Source of the DNA: Rubellimicrobium mesophilum DSM 19309 | GTDB taxonomy: Bacteria > Pseudomonadota > Alphaproteobacteria > Rhodobacterales > Rhodobacteraceae | NCBI RefSeq assembly: GCF_000600335.2 | Contig: NZ_KK088567.1 | Coordinates: 1-57,669 of the forward strand | Reading direction: 5' to 3' | Length of the DNA stretch: 57,669 bases | Part shown: positions 1-8,061 of the stretch, in pieces | How the letters are laid out: every line of letters begins with the position of its first letter | How positions within the stretch are numbered: position 1 is the stretch's first letter | The notes under the pieces: generated by a model | The model's database searches: none | What the model saw: only the letters and a program-made list of their open reading frames with translations | What the model was told of the DNA's origin: nothing | Program-made: the position numbers and the translations under genes

Positions 1-1432
1 TCAGGCGGAGGGGCAGGTCGGCCCCGGACTGCTCCAGCCAGAAGCGGCGGAGGAGGTTCGCGGCGATGGCCTGGCGGTAGTCGGCGCTGGCCCGCCAGTC
101 GGTGAGCGGGGTGAAGTCGCCGCGCACGGCGCGGGCGGCGGCCTCGAACGCCTCGCGCGAGAAGGGGCGGCCCCGGAGGGCGGCCTCGGCGGGGGGGGCG
201 CGGCGGGGGGTGCCGGCCATGCCGCCGAAGGCGAGCCGCGCCTCGATGATGACCCCGCCCTCCTCCACGATCCGGAAGCCGGCGGCGACGGCGGAGATGT
301 CGGCGTCGCGGCGCTTAGAGACCTTGTAGGCGGCGATCCGGGCGCCTCGCTGGCGCGGGATGACGACGGTCTCGAGGAACTCGCCGGGGGCGCGGTCCTG
401 CTTGCCGTAGTCGAGGAAGAAGTCCTCCAGGGCCAGCTCGCGGCGGGCATCGCCCCGGCGCAGGACGATCCGGGCGCCGAGGGCGATCAGGAGGGGCGGC
501 ATCTCTCCGATGGGCGAGCCGTTGGCGATGTTGCCGCTGATGGTGCCGGCGTTGCGGACCTGCCAGTTGCCGATGCGGAGGAGGTAGTCCCGCGCCTCGG
601 GGAGGTGCTCCGCGAGGGTCGGAGCGAATTCGGAATAGGTGACGCCAGCGCCGATGCGGACATCGTCCGCTCCGACCTCGATCCCCTTCATCAAGTGGCC
701 GATGAAGACGGCGGGCGAGATCGGGCGCAGGTGCTTCGTCACCCAGAGCCCCACGTCGGTCGCCCCGGCGACGAGGGTGGCCCTGGGGTTCTCCAGCAGC
801 GCGGCGGCGAGGTCGTCCACGTCGGCGGGCAGGATCGCCCTCTCCTCGCCCCGGCGCACGTCGACGCGTTCGCCAGCGAGAGTAGCGAGCATGGCCGCGA
901 CCGCCTCGCGCTCGCGGGTCAGGGCGTCATGGGCCTGCCCGCCCTCGCGGCAGGCGGCGAGCGCGGCGCGGATGATGGGCTCGTAGCCGGTACAGCGGCA
1001 GAGATTGCCTTGCAGAGCGGTCTCGACCTCGACCGCGCTCGGGGCCGGGCTCGTCATCCAGAGGCCGTAGAGCGCCATGACGATGCCGGGCGTGCAGAAG
1101 CCGCACTGGCTGCCGTGGTGGGCGACCATGGCCCGCTGGATGGCGTGCAGCCCGCCCTCGGGCGCGCGCAGGTGCTCGATGGTGACGACGTGGCAGGCGT
1201 GGCAGGAGGCGAGGAAGCGGATGCAGGCATTGACCGGCTCGTAGCGGAGCGCGCCTCCGTGGAGCCGTCCGATCAGGACCGTGCAGGCGCCGCAGTCGCC
1301 CTCGGCGCAGCCCTCCTTGGTGCCGGTGAGGCCCCGGTTCAGGCGCAGGAAGTCGAGCAGGGTGTCGCCCGGCCCAGCCTCGGGGAGCCGCACCTCGGCG
1401 CCGTTCAAGAGAAAGCGAATGTCGTGGGTCAT
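1..1432 (-). CDS. xdhA: Xanthine dehydrogenase small subunit (2Fe-2S + FAD), C-terminus cut by window edge
   Basis: Reading leftward from ATG at 1430-1432, about 477 residues stay open to the window edge; a stop is not reached because the codon at 2-4 is CTG. The N-terminal third has the plant-type ferredoxin cysteines (CAEGDCGAC near residue 45) and the second 2Fe-2S motif (CGFCTPG, then GNLCRCTGY). The rest is a molybdopterin-dehydrogenase FAD domain with VAGATDVGLW and NAGTISGNIANGSPIGE. This one-chain fusion of iron-sulfur and FAD domains is typical of bacterial XdhA, which hands electrons from xanthine or hypoxanthine oxidation to NAD. The length is close to the usual ~490 residues, so little is missing. 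xdhB and xdhC would be expected just beyond the left edge. The gene diverges from a LysR regulator, a common arrangement for xdh operons. Confidence 0.9.
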   Translation of the reverse strand, partial: MTHDIRFLLNGAEVRLPEAGPGDTLLDFLRLNRGLTGTKEGCAEGDCGACTVLIGRLHGGALRYEPVNACIRFLASCHACHVVTIEHLRAPEGGLHAIQRAMVAHHGSQCGFCTPGIVMALYGLWMTSPAPSAVEVETALQGNLCRCTGYEPIIRAALAACREGGQAHDALTREREAVAAMLATLAGERVDVRRGEERAILPADVDDLAAALLENPRATLVAGATDVGLWVTKHLRPISPAVFIGHLMKGIEVGADDVRIGAGVTYSEFAPTLAEHLPEARDYLLRIGNWQVRNAGTISGNIANGSPIGEMPPLLIALGARIVLRRGDARRELALEDFFLDYGKQDRAPGEFLETVVIPRQRGARIAAYKVSKRRDADISAVAAGFRIVEEGGVIIEARLAFGGMAGTPRRAPPAEAALRGRPFSREAFEAAARAVRGDFTPLTDWRASADYRQAIAANLLRRFWLEQSGADLPLRL

Positions 1433-1475
1433 GCCGCCTCCGTGTGCATCGGGGGCACCATGGCGGCGTTCGGCT

Positions 1476-1503
1476 GTTGCATAAATCACTCATCACGGGC
1501 AAC
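1476..1503. promoter_or_regulatory. Candidate LysR-type operator between xdhA and lysR
   Basis: In the 107-bp divergent gap the arms GTTGC (1476-1480) and GCAAC (1499-1503) form an interrupted palindrome around an A/T-richer centre. LysR-type regulators usually bind such dyads between themselves and a divergent target. The arms are only 5 bp, so this is a weak inference from position and symmetry. Confidence 0.3.
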
Positions 1504-1539
1504 ACTTTACACCGTTCCGATAAAGTGGGGGCCTGGCCC

Positions 1540-2433
1540 ATGTCGTATCTCGACAGCCTCCGGCTCTTCGTCCGGGTCGTGGAGCTGGGGTCGATCACGG
1601 CCGGCGGGCGCGACCTGCGGCTGACGCCGGCGGGCGCGTCGAATCGTATCAAGGAGCTGGAGGCGAAGTTCGGCGCGCGGCTCCTCAACCGCACCACGCG
1701 CACGCTGACGCCGACCGAGATCGGGCAGGTGCTCTACGAGAACGCCCGCCGGGTGATCTCGGCGCTGGAGGAGACGGAGGCGGTGGTGGCGAGCTACTCG
1801 GGCACGCCGCAGGGGGTGATCCGGGTCGTGGCGCCGCTGGGGCTGGGGCGGCGGCTGGTCGCGCCGCTGGTGCCACGCTTCTGCAAGGCGAACCCGGAGG
1901 TGCAGGTGCGGCTGCGCCTGACCGACCGCAACGTGAACATCGTCGAGGACGGCATCGACGTCGCCTTCTTCCTGGGCCAGCCCGCCGATTCCGCGCTGGT
2001 CTGGCGCAAGATCGCGGACAGCCCGCGCGTGCTGGTGGCGGCGCCCTCCTATCTCGCGGAGCGGGGGACGCCGCGCAGCCCGGACGACCTGAGGGAGCAC
2101 AACTGCCTGCTGCTGCGCTTTCCCCGCTCGCCGGAGTATTACTGGGTGCTGGAGACGCCCGAGGGTCCGCGCCGGATGCTGGTCGCCGGAGACTTCGACG
2201 CGGACGACGGGGACGTGCTGACCGCCTGGGCGCTGGACGGGGCGGGCATCGCCAACCGCCCGCGCTACGAGGTGGCCGAGGCCCTGGCGGAGGGGCGGCT
2301 GGTCGAGCTGCTGCCCGGGACGCCGCCGGTCACGGCGCAGTTCGGGGCGCTGATGCCGCACCGGCCGGTGCAGGACCCCAAGGTGAGGCTCTTCGTGGAC
2401 TTCGCCGCGCGCGAGCTGCGGTCGGCGTTTTGA
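1540..2433 (+). CDS. LysR-family transcriptional regulator
   Basis: 297 residues, the normal LTTR length. The start is placed at the ATG giving MSYLDSLRLFVRV, because the helix-turn-helix begins there; an upstream extension in the same frame has no homology-like features. Residues 1-60 form the winged HTH (VELGSITAGGRDLRLTPAGASNRIKELE, RLLNRTTRTLTPTE), and residues ~90-290 the periplasmic-binding-protein-like effector domain. It diverges from the xanthine dehydrogenase gene, so control of xdh by a purine-pathway ligand is the simplest inference. The ligand cannot be read from the sequence. Confidence 0.85.
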   Translation: MSYLDSLRLFVRVVELGSITAGGRDLRLTPAGASNRIKELEAKFGARLLNRTTRTLTPTEIGQVLYENARRVISALEETEAVVASYSGTPQGVIRVVAPLGLGRRLVAPLVPRFCKANPEVQVRLRLTDRNVNIVEDGIDVAFFLGQPADSALVWRKIADSPRVLVAAPSYLAERGTPRSPDDLREHNCLLLRFPRSPEYYWVLETPEGPRRMLVAGDFDADDGDVLTAWALDGAGIANRPRYEVAEALAEGRLVELLPGTPPVTAQFGALMPHRPVQDPKVRLFVDFAARELRSAF

Positions 2434-2441
2434 GAACGGGC

Positions 2442-2479
2442 AACGGGCGGCACCGTGTCCGGCGCCGCCCGTTCCTTTT
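2442..2479. terminator. Bidirectional-type hairpin between convergent lysR and the purine permease
   Basis: Perfect 10-bp stem: AACGGGCGGC (2442-2451) pairs with GCCGCCCGTT (2464-2473) around a 12-base loop, followed by CCTTTT. It lies between the stop of the LysR gene and the stop of the convergent permease gene, the expected place for a rho-independent terminator. Confidence 0.7.
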
Positions 2480-2494
2480 GGCGTTCCCGGGGGA

Positions 2495-3796
2495 TCAGCC
2501 GTTCGGGAAGATCACGAAGCGGGCCACGAAGAGCGCGGCGACGATCCAGGTCGCGGCATGGACCTCGCGCGCGCGGCCGGTCAGCAGCTTGATGAGGGCG
2601 TAGCTGACGAAGCCGAAGGCGAGGCCGTTGGCGATGGAGTAGGTGAAGGGCATCGCCACGGCGGTCAGCACGGCGGGGGCGGATTCGGTCACGTCCTCCC
2701 AGCTCACCTCGGACAGCTCGCGCAGCATGAGCGTCGCGACGTAGAGGAGCGCGGGTGCCGTGGCGTAGACCGGCACCGACCCGGCCAGCGGCGACAGGAA
2801 GGTCGAGAGCAGGAACAGCGTCGCCACGGTGAGCGCGGTGAGCCCAGTGCGACCGCCGGCCTGCACGCCGGAGGCGCTCTCGACATAGGCGGTCGTGGAG
2901 GAGGTGCCGAGCATCGAGCCCGCAAGGATCGCCGTGGAGTCGGCCATCAGCGCCCGGCTCAGGCCCTTGCTCTTGTGGGCGGGCCCCTCGACCAAGAGGC
3001 CCGCGCGCTTGGCCACGCCGATCAGCGTGCCGGTGGCGTCGAAGACCTCGACCAGCACCATCACGAGCACGACGTGCAGGATGCCGGCGCCGAGCGCGCC
3101 GCCCACGTCGAGCTGCAGGAAGGTCGGCAGGATCGAGGGCGGGGGCGAGACCACTCCGCCGAACTGGCTGACGCCCAGCGCGATCGAGGCGCCGGTGATG
3201 GCGAGGATGCCGATCAGGATCGCGCCCGGGACCTTCCGGGCGTCCAGCGCCGCGATGATGAAGAAGCCCCCTACGGTCAGCAACACCCCGGTCGAGGTGA
3301 GGTCCCCCAGCGTGACCAGCGTCGCGGGGCTGGCCACCACGAGGCCCGAGGACTTCAGCGCGATGATCGCCAGGAACAGGCCGATGCCCGCGGCGATGGC
3401 GCTGCGCATGGAGTGGGGGATGCCCGCGATGAGCCAGCGGCGGATGCCGGTCAACGACAGGAACAGGAAGACGAGGCCCGAGATGAAGACAGCGCCCAGC
3501 GCTTCCTGCCAGGAGTAGCCCATCGTGCCGACGACGGTGAAGGCGAAGAAGGCGTTGAGGCCCATGCCCGGGGCCATGCCGATGGGCCAGTTGGCCCAGA
3601 GCCCCATGATCGCCGAGCCCAGCGCGGCGGCGAGGCAGGTCGCCACGAACACGGCGTCGCGGTCCATGCCGGTCGTGGACAGGATGTCCGGGTTGACGAA
3701 CATGATGTAGGCCATCGTCAGGAAGGTGGTGGCCCCGGCGATGACCTCGGTGCGGGCCGTGGTCCCCTTCTCCTGCAACCTGAACAGCCGAGCCAT
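2495..3796 (-). CDS. NCS2-family purine (guanine/hypoxanthine-type) permease, AzgA-like
   Basis: 433 residues from the ATG at 3794-3796 (MARLFRLQEKGTTARTEV). A longer in-frame extension upstream is ignored because this start matches the family N-terminus. Motifs of the AzgA/GhxP branch are clear: TFLTMAYIMFVNPDIL, GMAPGMGLNAFFAF, VLVEVFDATGTLIGVA and GTSSTTAYVESASGVQAGGRTG. About 12-14 membrane segments are visible. The family imports purine nucleobases by proton symport. It is the last gene of the leftward bhc-gap operon and points toward xdhA, so uptake of purines that end as glyoxylate is a reasonable inference. The exact base transported is unknown. Confidence 0.85.
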   Translation of the reverse strand: MARLFRLQEKGTTARTEVIAGATTFLTMAYIMFVNPDILSTTGMDRDAVFVATCLAAALGSAIMGLWANWPIGMAPGMGLNAFFAFTVVGTMGYSWQEALGAVFISGLVFLFLSLTGIRRWLIAGIPHSMRSAIAAGIGLFLAIIALKSSGLVVASPATLVTLGDLTSTGVLLTVGGFFIIAALDARKVPGAILIGILAITGASIALGVSQFGGVVSPPPSILPTFLQLDVGGALGAGILHVVLVMVLVEVFDATGTLIGVAKRAGLLVEGPAHKSKGLSRALMADSTAILAGSMLGTSSTTAYVESASGVQAGGRTGLTALTVATLFLLSTFLSPLAGSVPVYATAPALLYVATLMLRELSEVSWEDVTESAPAVLTAVAMPFTYSIANGLAFGFVSYALIKLLTGRAREVHAATWIVAALFVARFVIFPNG

Positions 3797-3881
3797 GGGG
3801 CCTCCGGGTCCGTCCTGCGACCCCGAGGCATATAGGTCGGCGGTGCCCAAAAGCGGCGGGCCCGAGCCCAGGCGGGTGTCC

Positions 3882-4886
3882 TCAAGCGACATTCGTGTTC
3901 TCCTCCCAGTCGCGACGCGCCATTCTCCGGGCCACGTCGATTATTCGGTTCGCGAAGCCCCATTCGTTGTCGTACCAGCCGAAGAGGCGGGTCATCTCGG
4001 GGCCGCACAGCGTCTCCGGCCCCGCGAGGACCAGCGACTCGGGCCGGGCGCGCAGGTCCGAGGAGACCAGCGGCCGGTCGGTCCAGCCCAGCACGGGCGA
4101 GGCGGCGCAGGCGGCGCGGAGCCTCTCGGTGAAGTCCTCCGGCCGCCGGGCGAGCCGCGCCGTCAGGTCCACGGCCGAGACGCTGGCGGTCGGCACCCGC
4201 ACGGCGGCGCCGGTGGTGCGGCCCTTGAGATGGGGCAGGATGTGCTCCACGAGCTTCGTGGCGCTGGTGGTGGTGGGCACCATAGACAGCGCGGCGGCGC
4301 GGCTGCGGGCGAGGTCCTCGCGCGGGGCGTCCACCGTGGGCTGGCTGCCGGTGTAGCAGTGGATCGTGGTCATGTGGGCGGACTCGACGCCCCACAGGTC
4401 GTCGAGGAGCTTCAGGAGCGGCGCCACGGCGTTGGTCGTGCAGGAGGCGTTGGAGACGATGGCCTGATCGGTGAGCGCCGCGTCGTTGGCGCCGGTCACG
4501 ACCGTGACGTCCGCCGCCACTGACGGGCCGGAGATCAGGACGGCCTCGGCTCCGGCCCGGAGGCCCCGTTCCGCCACGTCCCGCGTGTTCGCCCAGCCGG
4601 TGCATTCGAGCACCACGTCGATGCCCGAGAGGTCGAGCGCCGAGAGGTCCGGCGCGTGGTGGAACGGGATTGCCGCCCCGTTCAAGGCCAGGGCGCCGGG
4701 GCGCATCTCGACGCGGCCCGGGAAGGGGCCGAAGGTGCTGTCGTATTCGAAGAGGTAGGCGCAGGTCTCCAAGGGCGCGAGGTCGTTGAGGAGGGCGACC
4801 TCGACCCCCTCCCCGCCTCGCGTCGTGGCAAGGGCACGCAGGATCGAGCGACCGATCCTGCCGAACCCGTTGATGGCGACCCGCAT
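3882..4886 (-). CDS. Glyceraldehyde-3-phosphate dehydrogenase family protein inside the bhc operon
   Basis: 334 residues, preceded by a strong GGAGG site. The Rossmann motif INGFGRIGRSIL is at the N-terminus, the catalytic SNASCTTN with the nucleophilic cysteine lies near residue 150, and the phosphate-site RVPTASVS and C-terminal WYDNEWGFANRI are present. It is therefore a phosphorylating GAPDH-type (or erythrose-4-phosphate dehydrogenase-type) enzyme. The substrate-loop region reads TIHCYTGSQPTVDAPRED rather than the usual TVHSYTNDQ-like form, so this is probably a paralogue, not the housekeeping enzyme. It starts 13 bases after bhcD and is very likely co-transcribed. A gluconeogenic role downstream of oxaloacetate, or an aldehyde related to C2 metabolism, are both possible; neither is shown. 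Confidence 0.85.
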   Translation of the reverse strand: MRVAINGFGRIGRSILRALATTRGGEGVEVALLNDLAPLETCAYLFEYDSTFGPFPGRVEMRPGALALNGAAIPFHHAPDLSALDLSGIDVVLECTGWANTRDVAERGLRAGAEAVLISGPSVAADVTVVTGANDAALTDQAIVSNASCTTNAVAPLLKLLDDLWGVESAHMTTIHCYTGSQPTVDAPREDLARSRAAALSMVPTTTSATKLVEHILPHLKGRTTGAAVRVPTASVSAVDLTARLARRPEDFTERLRAACAASPVLGWTDRPLVSSDLRARPESLVLAGPETLCGPEMTRLFGWYDNEWGFANRIIDVARRMARRDWEENTNVA

Positions 4887-4899
4887 CGTCTTGCCTCCT

Positions 4900-5865
4900 T
4901 CAGAACTCGACCTGCGTAGCCAAGCCCTTCTGCACGGCGAGGTCCACCACCCGGGAGGCGACAGCGAGGTCCTGGAGGCCCACTCCGGTCCCGTCGAAGA
5001 GCGTGACCTCCTCCTCCGAGGCGCGGCCGGGATGGTCGCCGTTGATGACGGCGCCCAGCGGCACGATGTCGGCCTCGCCCTTGAGGCCCAGGGCCACGGC
5101 GTGCTGGCATTCGCCGATGGTCACGGCCTGCGCGACCTCGTCGGTGAAGACCGAGGCACGGGCGACGAGGGTGGGATCGACCTCCTTCTTGTCACGCGTG
5201 TCGGTGCCCATGCAGGCAAGGTGCGTGCCGGGGCGGACCTGCGCGTCCCCGAGGATCGCGTCGAAACTGGAGGTGATGGTGACGATCACGTCGGCCTCGG
5301 CGCCCAGCCGGTCGAGCGACACGCTCTCGAAGGGGAGGCCCATCTCCTCGGCCGCGCAGGCGAGGCCCTTGAGCTTCTCGGGCGAGCGGTTCCAGGCGAC
5401 GACCCGCTCGAAGGGGCGCTGCTCGGCCACGGCGCGGAGCTGGAAGGCGGCCTGATGGCCGGCGCCGACGATGCCGAGCACGCGGGAGTCCTTGCGCGCG
5501 AGATGCGCGACCGAGACGGCGGCGGCGGCGGCGGTGCGGAGCGCGGTGAGGAGGTTCCCCCCGACCAGCGCCCGGCAGCGCCCCGTGTCGGCGTCGAAGA
5601 GGACCACGGTGGACTGGTGGTTGGTGAGCCCCTTGGCGGCGTTGCCGGGCCAGTAGCCCCCGGACTTGAGCCCGAGGTCGAGATGCGCCCGGTCGAAGCC
5701 CGACTTGAAGCCGTAGAGCGCGTCGGCGTGGCCGATGGCCTCGCGCACCACGGGGAAGTTGCGGGCCTCTCCGCGCGCCATGGCGGCGAAGACCGCCTCG
5801 ATGGCGGCGAAGGCGTCCGCCCGCGTCATCAGCCCGGCGATGATCCGTTCGGGAACGACGATCAT
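4900..5865 (-). CDS. bhcD: Iminosuccinate reductase of the beta-hydroxyaspartate cycle
   Basis: 321 residues of the ornithine cyclodeaminase/mu-crystallin family, with SD AAGGA before the ATG. The NAD(P) motif GIVGAGHQA is near residue 131, followed by NRSPEKLK, ITSSFDAI and MGTDTRDKKEVD. The family includes cyclodeaminases and imine reductases. Here the neighbours bhcA, bhcB and bhcC decide the call: in Paracoccus the same four-gene set reduces iminosuccinate to aspartate, regenerating the amino donor. It sits 54 bases after bhcC in the same operon. Confidence 0.9.
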   Translation of the reverse strand: MIVVPERIIAGLMTRADAFAAIEAVFAAMARGEARNFPVVREAIGHADALYGFKSGFDRAHLDLGLKSGGYWPGNAAKGLTNHQSTVVLFDADTGRCRALVGGNLLTALRTAAAAAVSVAHLARKDSRVLGIVGAGHQAAFQLRAVAEQRPFERVVAWNRSPEKLKGLACAAEEMGLPFESVSLDRLGAEADVIVTITSSFDAILGDAQVRPGTHLACMGTDTRDKKEVDPTLVARASVFTDEVAQAVTIGECQHAVALGLKGEADIVPLGAVINGDHPGRASEEEVTLFDGTGVGLQDLAVASRVVDLAVQKGLATQVEF

Positions 5866-5919
5866 GGGGTCCTTTTCCTTTCGAAAGGGGAGCCGGGCTG
5901 CCCCGGCCCCCCGGTGGGC

Positions 5920-7083
5920 TCAGTAGGCCTTGCCGCGCGCGGAGACGGGCCAGAGGGCCTCGACCTTTCCGTTGCGGACGCCGACATACCAGTCGTGGAC
6001 GTTGCAGGTCGGGTCGCAGTGGCCAGGGACGAGGCGGAGCTTGTCGTTGACCTTGAGCGCGCCGTTCGGGTCCTCGATCACGCCGTGCTCGTCCGAACAC
6101 TTGACGTATCTCACGTCGTCGCGGCCATAGACGAAGGGCAGCCCGCTATCGACCGACTGCGCCTTGAGGCCCGCGTCGCAGATCGCCTTGTCGGGCTTGG
6201 CGTGGCTCATCACGCTCGTCAGGATGAAGAGAGCGTTCTCCCATTCGCCCTGGTCGATGCGCTGGCCGTCCTTGTCGTGGATGCGGCCGTAGTCGGCATC
6301 CATGAAGGCGTAGGAGCCGCACTGGAGCTCGTTGTAGACGCCCGAGTTGCTCTCGAAGTAGTAGCTGCCGGTGCCGCCGCCCGAGACGAGCTCGGGGTCG
6401 AGCCCCTCGGCCTTGAGCGCCTCGACGGCGTCCTTCACCTGCGCGATGGCGGCGTCGAGCTTCGCCTTCCGGGCCTCGAAAGAGTCAAGGTGCTGCATGG
6501 CGCCCTGGTAGGCCTGGATGCCGGTGAACTTGAGGTTCGGGGCGGCGGCGATGGCCTTGGCGATCTCGACGACGGCGGGGGTCGTGGTGACGCCGCAGCG
6601 GCCGGCGCCGCAGTCGATCTCCACGAGGCACTCGATGGTCGCGCCGTGCTTCCGCGCGGCGGCCGAGAGGTCGGCCACGTTTGCCACGTCGTCCACGCAG
6701 ACGATGACGCGGCAGCCGTAATTCGGCAGCCGGGCGAGGCGGTCGATCTTGGCGGGGTCGCGGACCTGGTTGGAGACCAGGATATCCCTGATGCCGCCGC
6801 GCGCGAAGACCTCGGCCTCGGAGACCTTCTGGCAGCACACGCCTACCGCGCCGCCGAGGCTCTCCTGGAGCTTCATCACGTCCACTGACTTGTGCATCTT
6901 GCCGTGAGCGCGGTGGCGCATCCCGTGAGCGCGGGCGTAGTCGCCCATCTTGCGGATGTTCCGCTCTAGCGCGTCGAGGTCGAGGATCAGGCAGGGCGTC
7001 TGGATGTCGGCCTCGTTCATGCCGACCTTGGCGGGCACGTCGAAGCCCACCTCCAGCGTGTCGATCTTGCTCATGTCGTTCAT
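5920..7083 (-). CDS. bhcC: Beta-hydroxyaspartate aldolase (D-threonine aldolase-like)
   Basis: 387 residues. Start at the ATG giving MNDMSKIDTLEVGFDVP: AAGGAG (7092-7097) is 8 bases upstream, whereas an ATG three codons earlier would overlap that site. The fold is type III PLP (alanine-racemase-like barrel). HRAHGKMHKS holds the PLP lysine (about Lys62), SGGGTGSYYFES binds the cofactor phosphate, and CDPTCNVHDWYVGVRNGKV near the C-terminus carries the metal ligands. The protein closely follows what I recall of Paracoccus BhcC throughout. It condenses glyoxylate and glycine to erythro-beta-hydroxyaspartate. The gene lies 12 bases after bhcB. Confidence 0.93.
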   Translation of the reverse strand: MNDMSKIDTLEVGFDVPAKVGMNEADIQTPCLILDLDALERNIRKMGDYARAHGMRHRAHGKMHKSVDVMKLQESLGGAVGVCCQKVSEAEVFARGGIRDILVSNQVRDPAKIDRLARLPNYGCRVIVCVDDVANVADLSAAARKHGATIECLVEIDCGAGRCGVTTTPAVVEIAKAIAAAPNLKFTGIQAYQGAMQHLDSFEARKAKLDAAIAQVKDAVEALKAEGLDPELVSGGGTGSYYFESNSGVYNELQCGSYAFMDADYGRIHDKDGQRIDQGEWENALFILTSVMSHAKPDKAICDAGLKAQSVDSGLPFVYGRDDVRYVKCSDEHGVIEDPNGALKVNDKLRLVPGHCDPTCNVHDWYVGVRNGKVEALWPVSARGKAY

Positions 7084-7095
7084 CGGGGACACTCC

Positions 7096-8061
7096 TTAGA
7101 GCCAGGGCAGCCTGTCGAGGTCGACGTTGCCGCCGGTGACGACGACGCCGACCCGCTGGCCACGGAACAGTTCGGGGTTCTTGAGGATGGTGGCGAGCGG
7201 GACGGCCGAGGACGGCTCCATCACGATCTTCAGGCGCGCCCAGGTCAGGCGCATGGCGTCCACGATCTCCTGCTCGCTCGCGGTGAGGATGTCGGTGACG
7301 TGGCGGCTCACGAAGTGCCAGGTGAGGTCCTTGAGCGGGACCTTGAGCCCGTCCGCCACCGTGCTGGGCGCATCGTCGGCGATGATGTGGCCGGCGCGGA
7401 AGCTGCGGGCGGCGTCGTCGGCCTGCTCGGGCTCAGCGGCGTAGACCTTCACGTTCGGGGCGATGCTGGAGAGCGTGAGGCAGGTGCCCGAGACCATGCC
7501 GCCGCCGCCGATCGGGGCGACGATGGCATCGAGGCCTTCGACCTGCTCCAGGAGCTCGCGGGAGCAGGTGGCCTGCCCGGCGATCACGCGGGGGTCGTTG
7601 TAGGGATGCACGAAGTCGGCGCCGGTCTCGGACTGGACCTTGGCGAAGACCTCCTCGCGCGAGGAGGTCGAGGGCTCGCATTCGGTGATGACCCCGCCGT
7701 AGCCGCGAACGGCGTCCTTCTTGGCCTGCGGCGCGGTGCGGGGCATCACGACATGGCACGGGATGCCCCGCCGCCCGGCGGCGTAGGAGAGCGAGAGGGC
7801 GTGGTTGCCGCTCGAATGGGTGGCGACCCCGCGCGCGGCCTCGGCGTCCGAGAGGCCGAAGACCGCATTCGAGGCGCCGCGCACCTTGAAGGCGCCGGCC
7901 TTCTGGAAGTTCTCGCACTTGAAGAAGAGCTCGGCGCCGGTGAGGCGGTTCAGGACGCTCGACGTGAGCACCGGCGTGCGGTGGATGTGGGGCCGGATGC
8001 GCTCGTGCGCCTCCAGCACGTTGTCCCAGGTGGGGACCGTCAGGTCGATCATGTCCTTCAT
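7096..8061 (-). CDS. bhcB: Beta-hydroxyaspartate dehydratase (serine/threonine dehydratase-like)
   Basis: 321 residues. Its ATG overlaps the bhcA stop (TGATG), arguing for translational coupling; a second ATG three codons in (MIDLTVP) is also possible. Fold type II PLP enzyme: CENFQKAGAFKVRGA contains the Schiff-base lysine (about Lys59), SSGNHALSLSYAA is the substrate loop, and APIGGGGMVSGT is the phosphate-binding loop. The C-terminal TGGNVDLDRLPWL is typical of BhcB. It removes water from beta-hydroxyaspartate to give iminosuccinate. Confidence 0.92.
   Translation of the reverse strand: MKDMIDLTVPTWDNVLEAHERIRPHIHRTPVLTSSVLNRLTGAELFFKCENFQKAGAFKVRGASNAVFGLSDAEAARGVATHSSGNHALSLSYAAGRRGIPCHVVMPRTAPQAKKDAVRGYGGVITECEPSTSSREEVFAKVQSETGADFVHPYNDPRVIAGQATCSRELLEQVEGLDAIVAPIGGGGMVSGTCLTLSSIAPNVKVYAAEPEQADDAARSFRAGHIIADDAPSTVADGLKVPLKDLTWHFVSRHVTDILTASEQEIVDAMRLTWARLKIVMEPSSAVPLATILKNPELFRGQRVGVVVTGGNVDLDRLPWL

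Noticed and set aside
4786..6888. 700-codon rightward open frame across gap, bhcD and bhcC
   Set aside because: It is the antisense shadow of three well-supported genes; high GC keeps the opposite frame open. Composition is rich in Asp, Gly and Val with no domain motifs.
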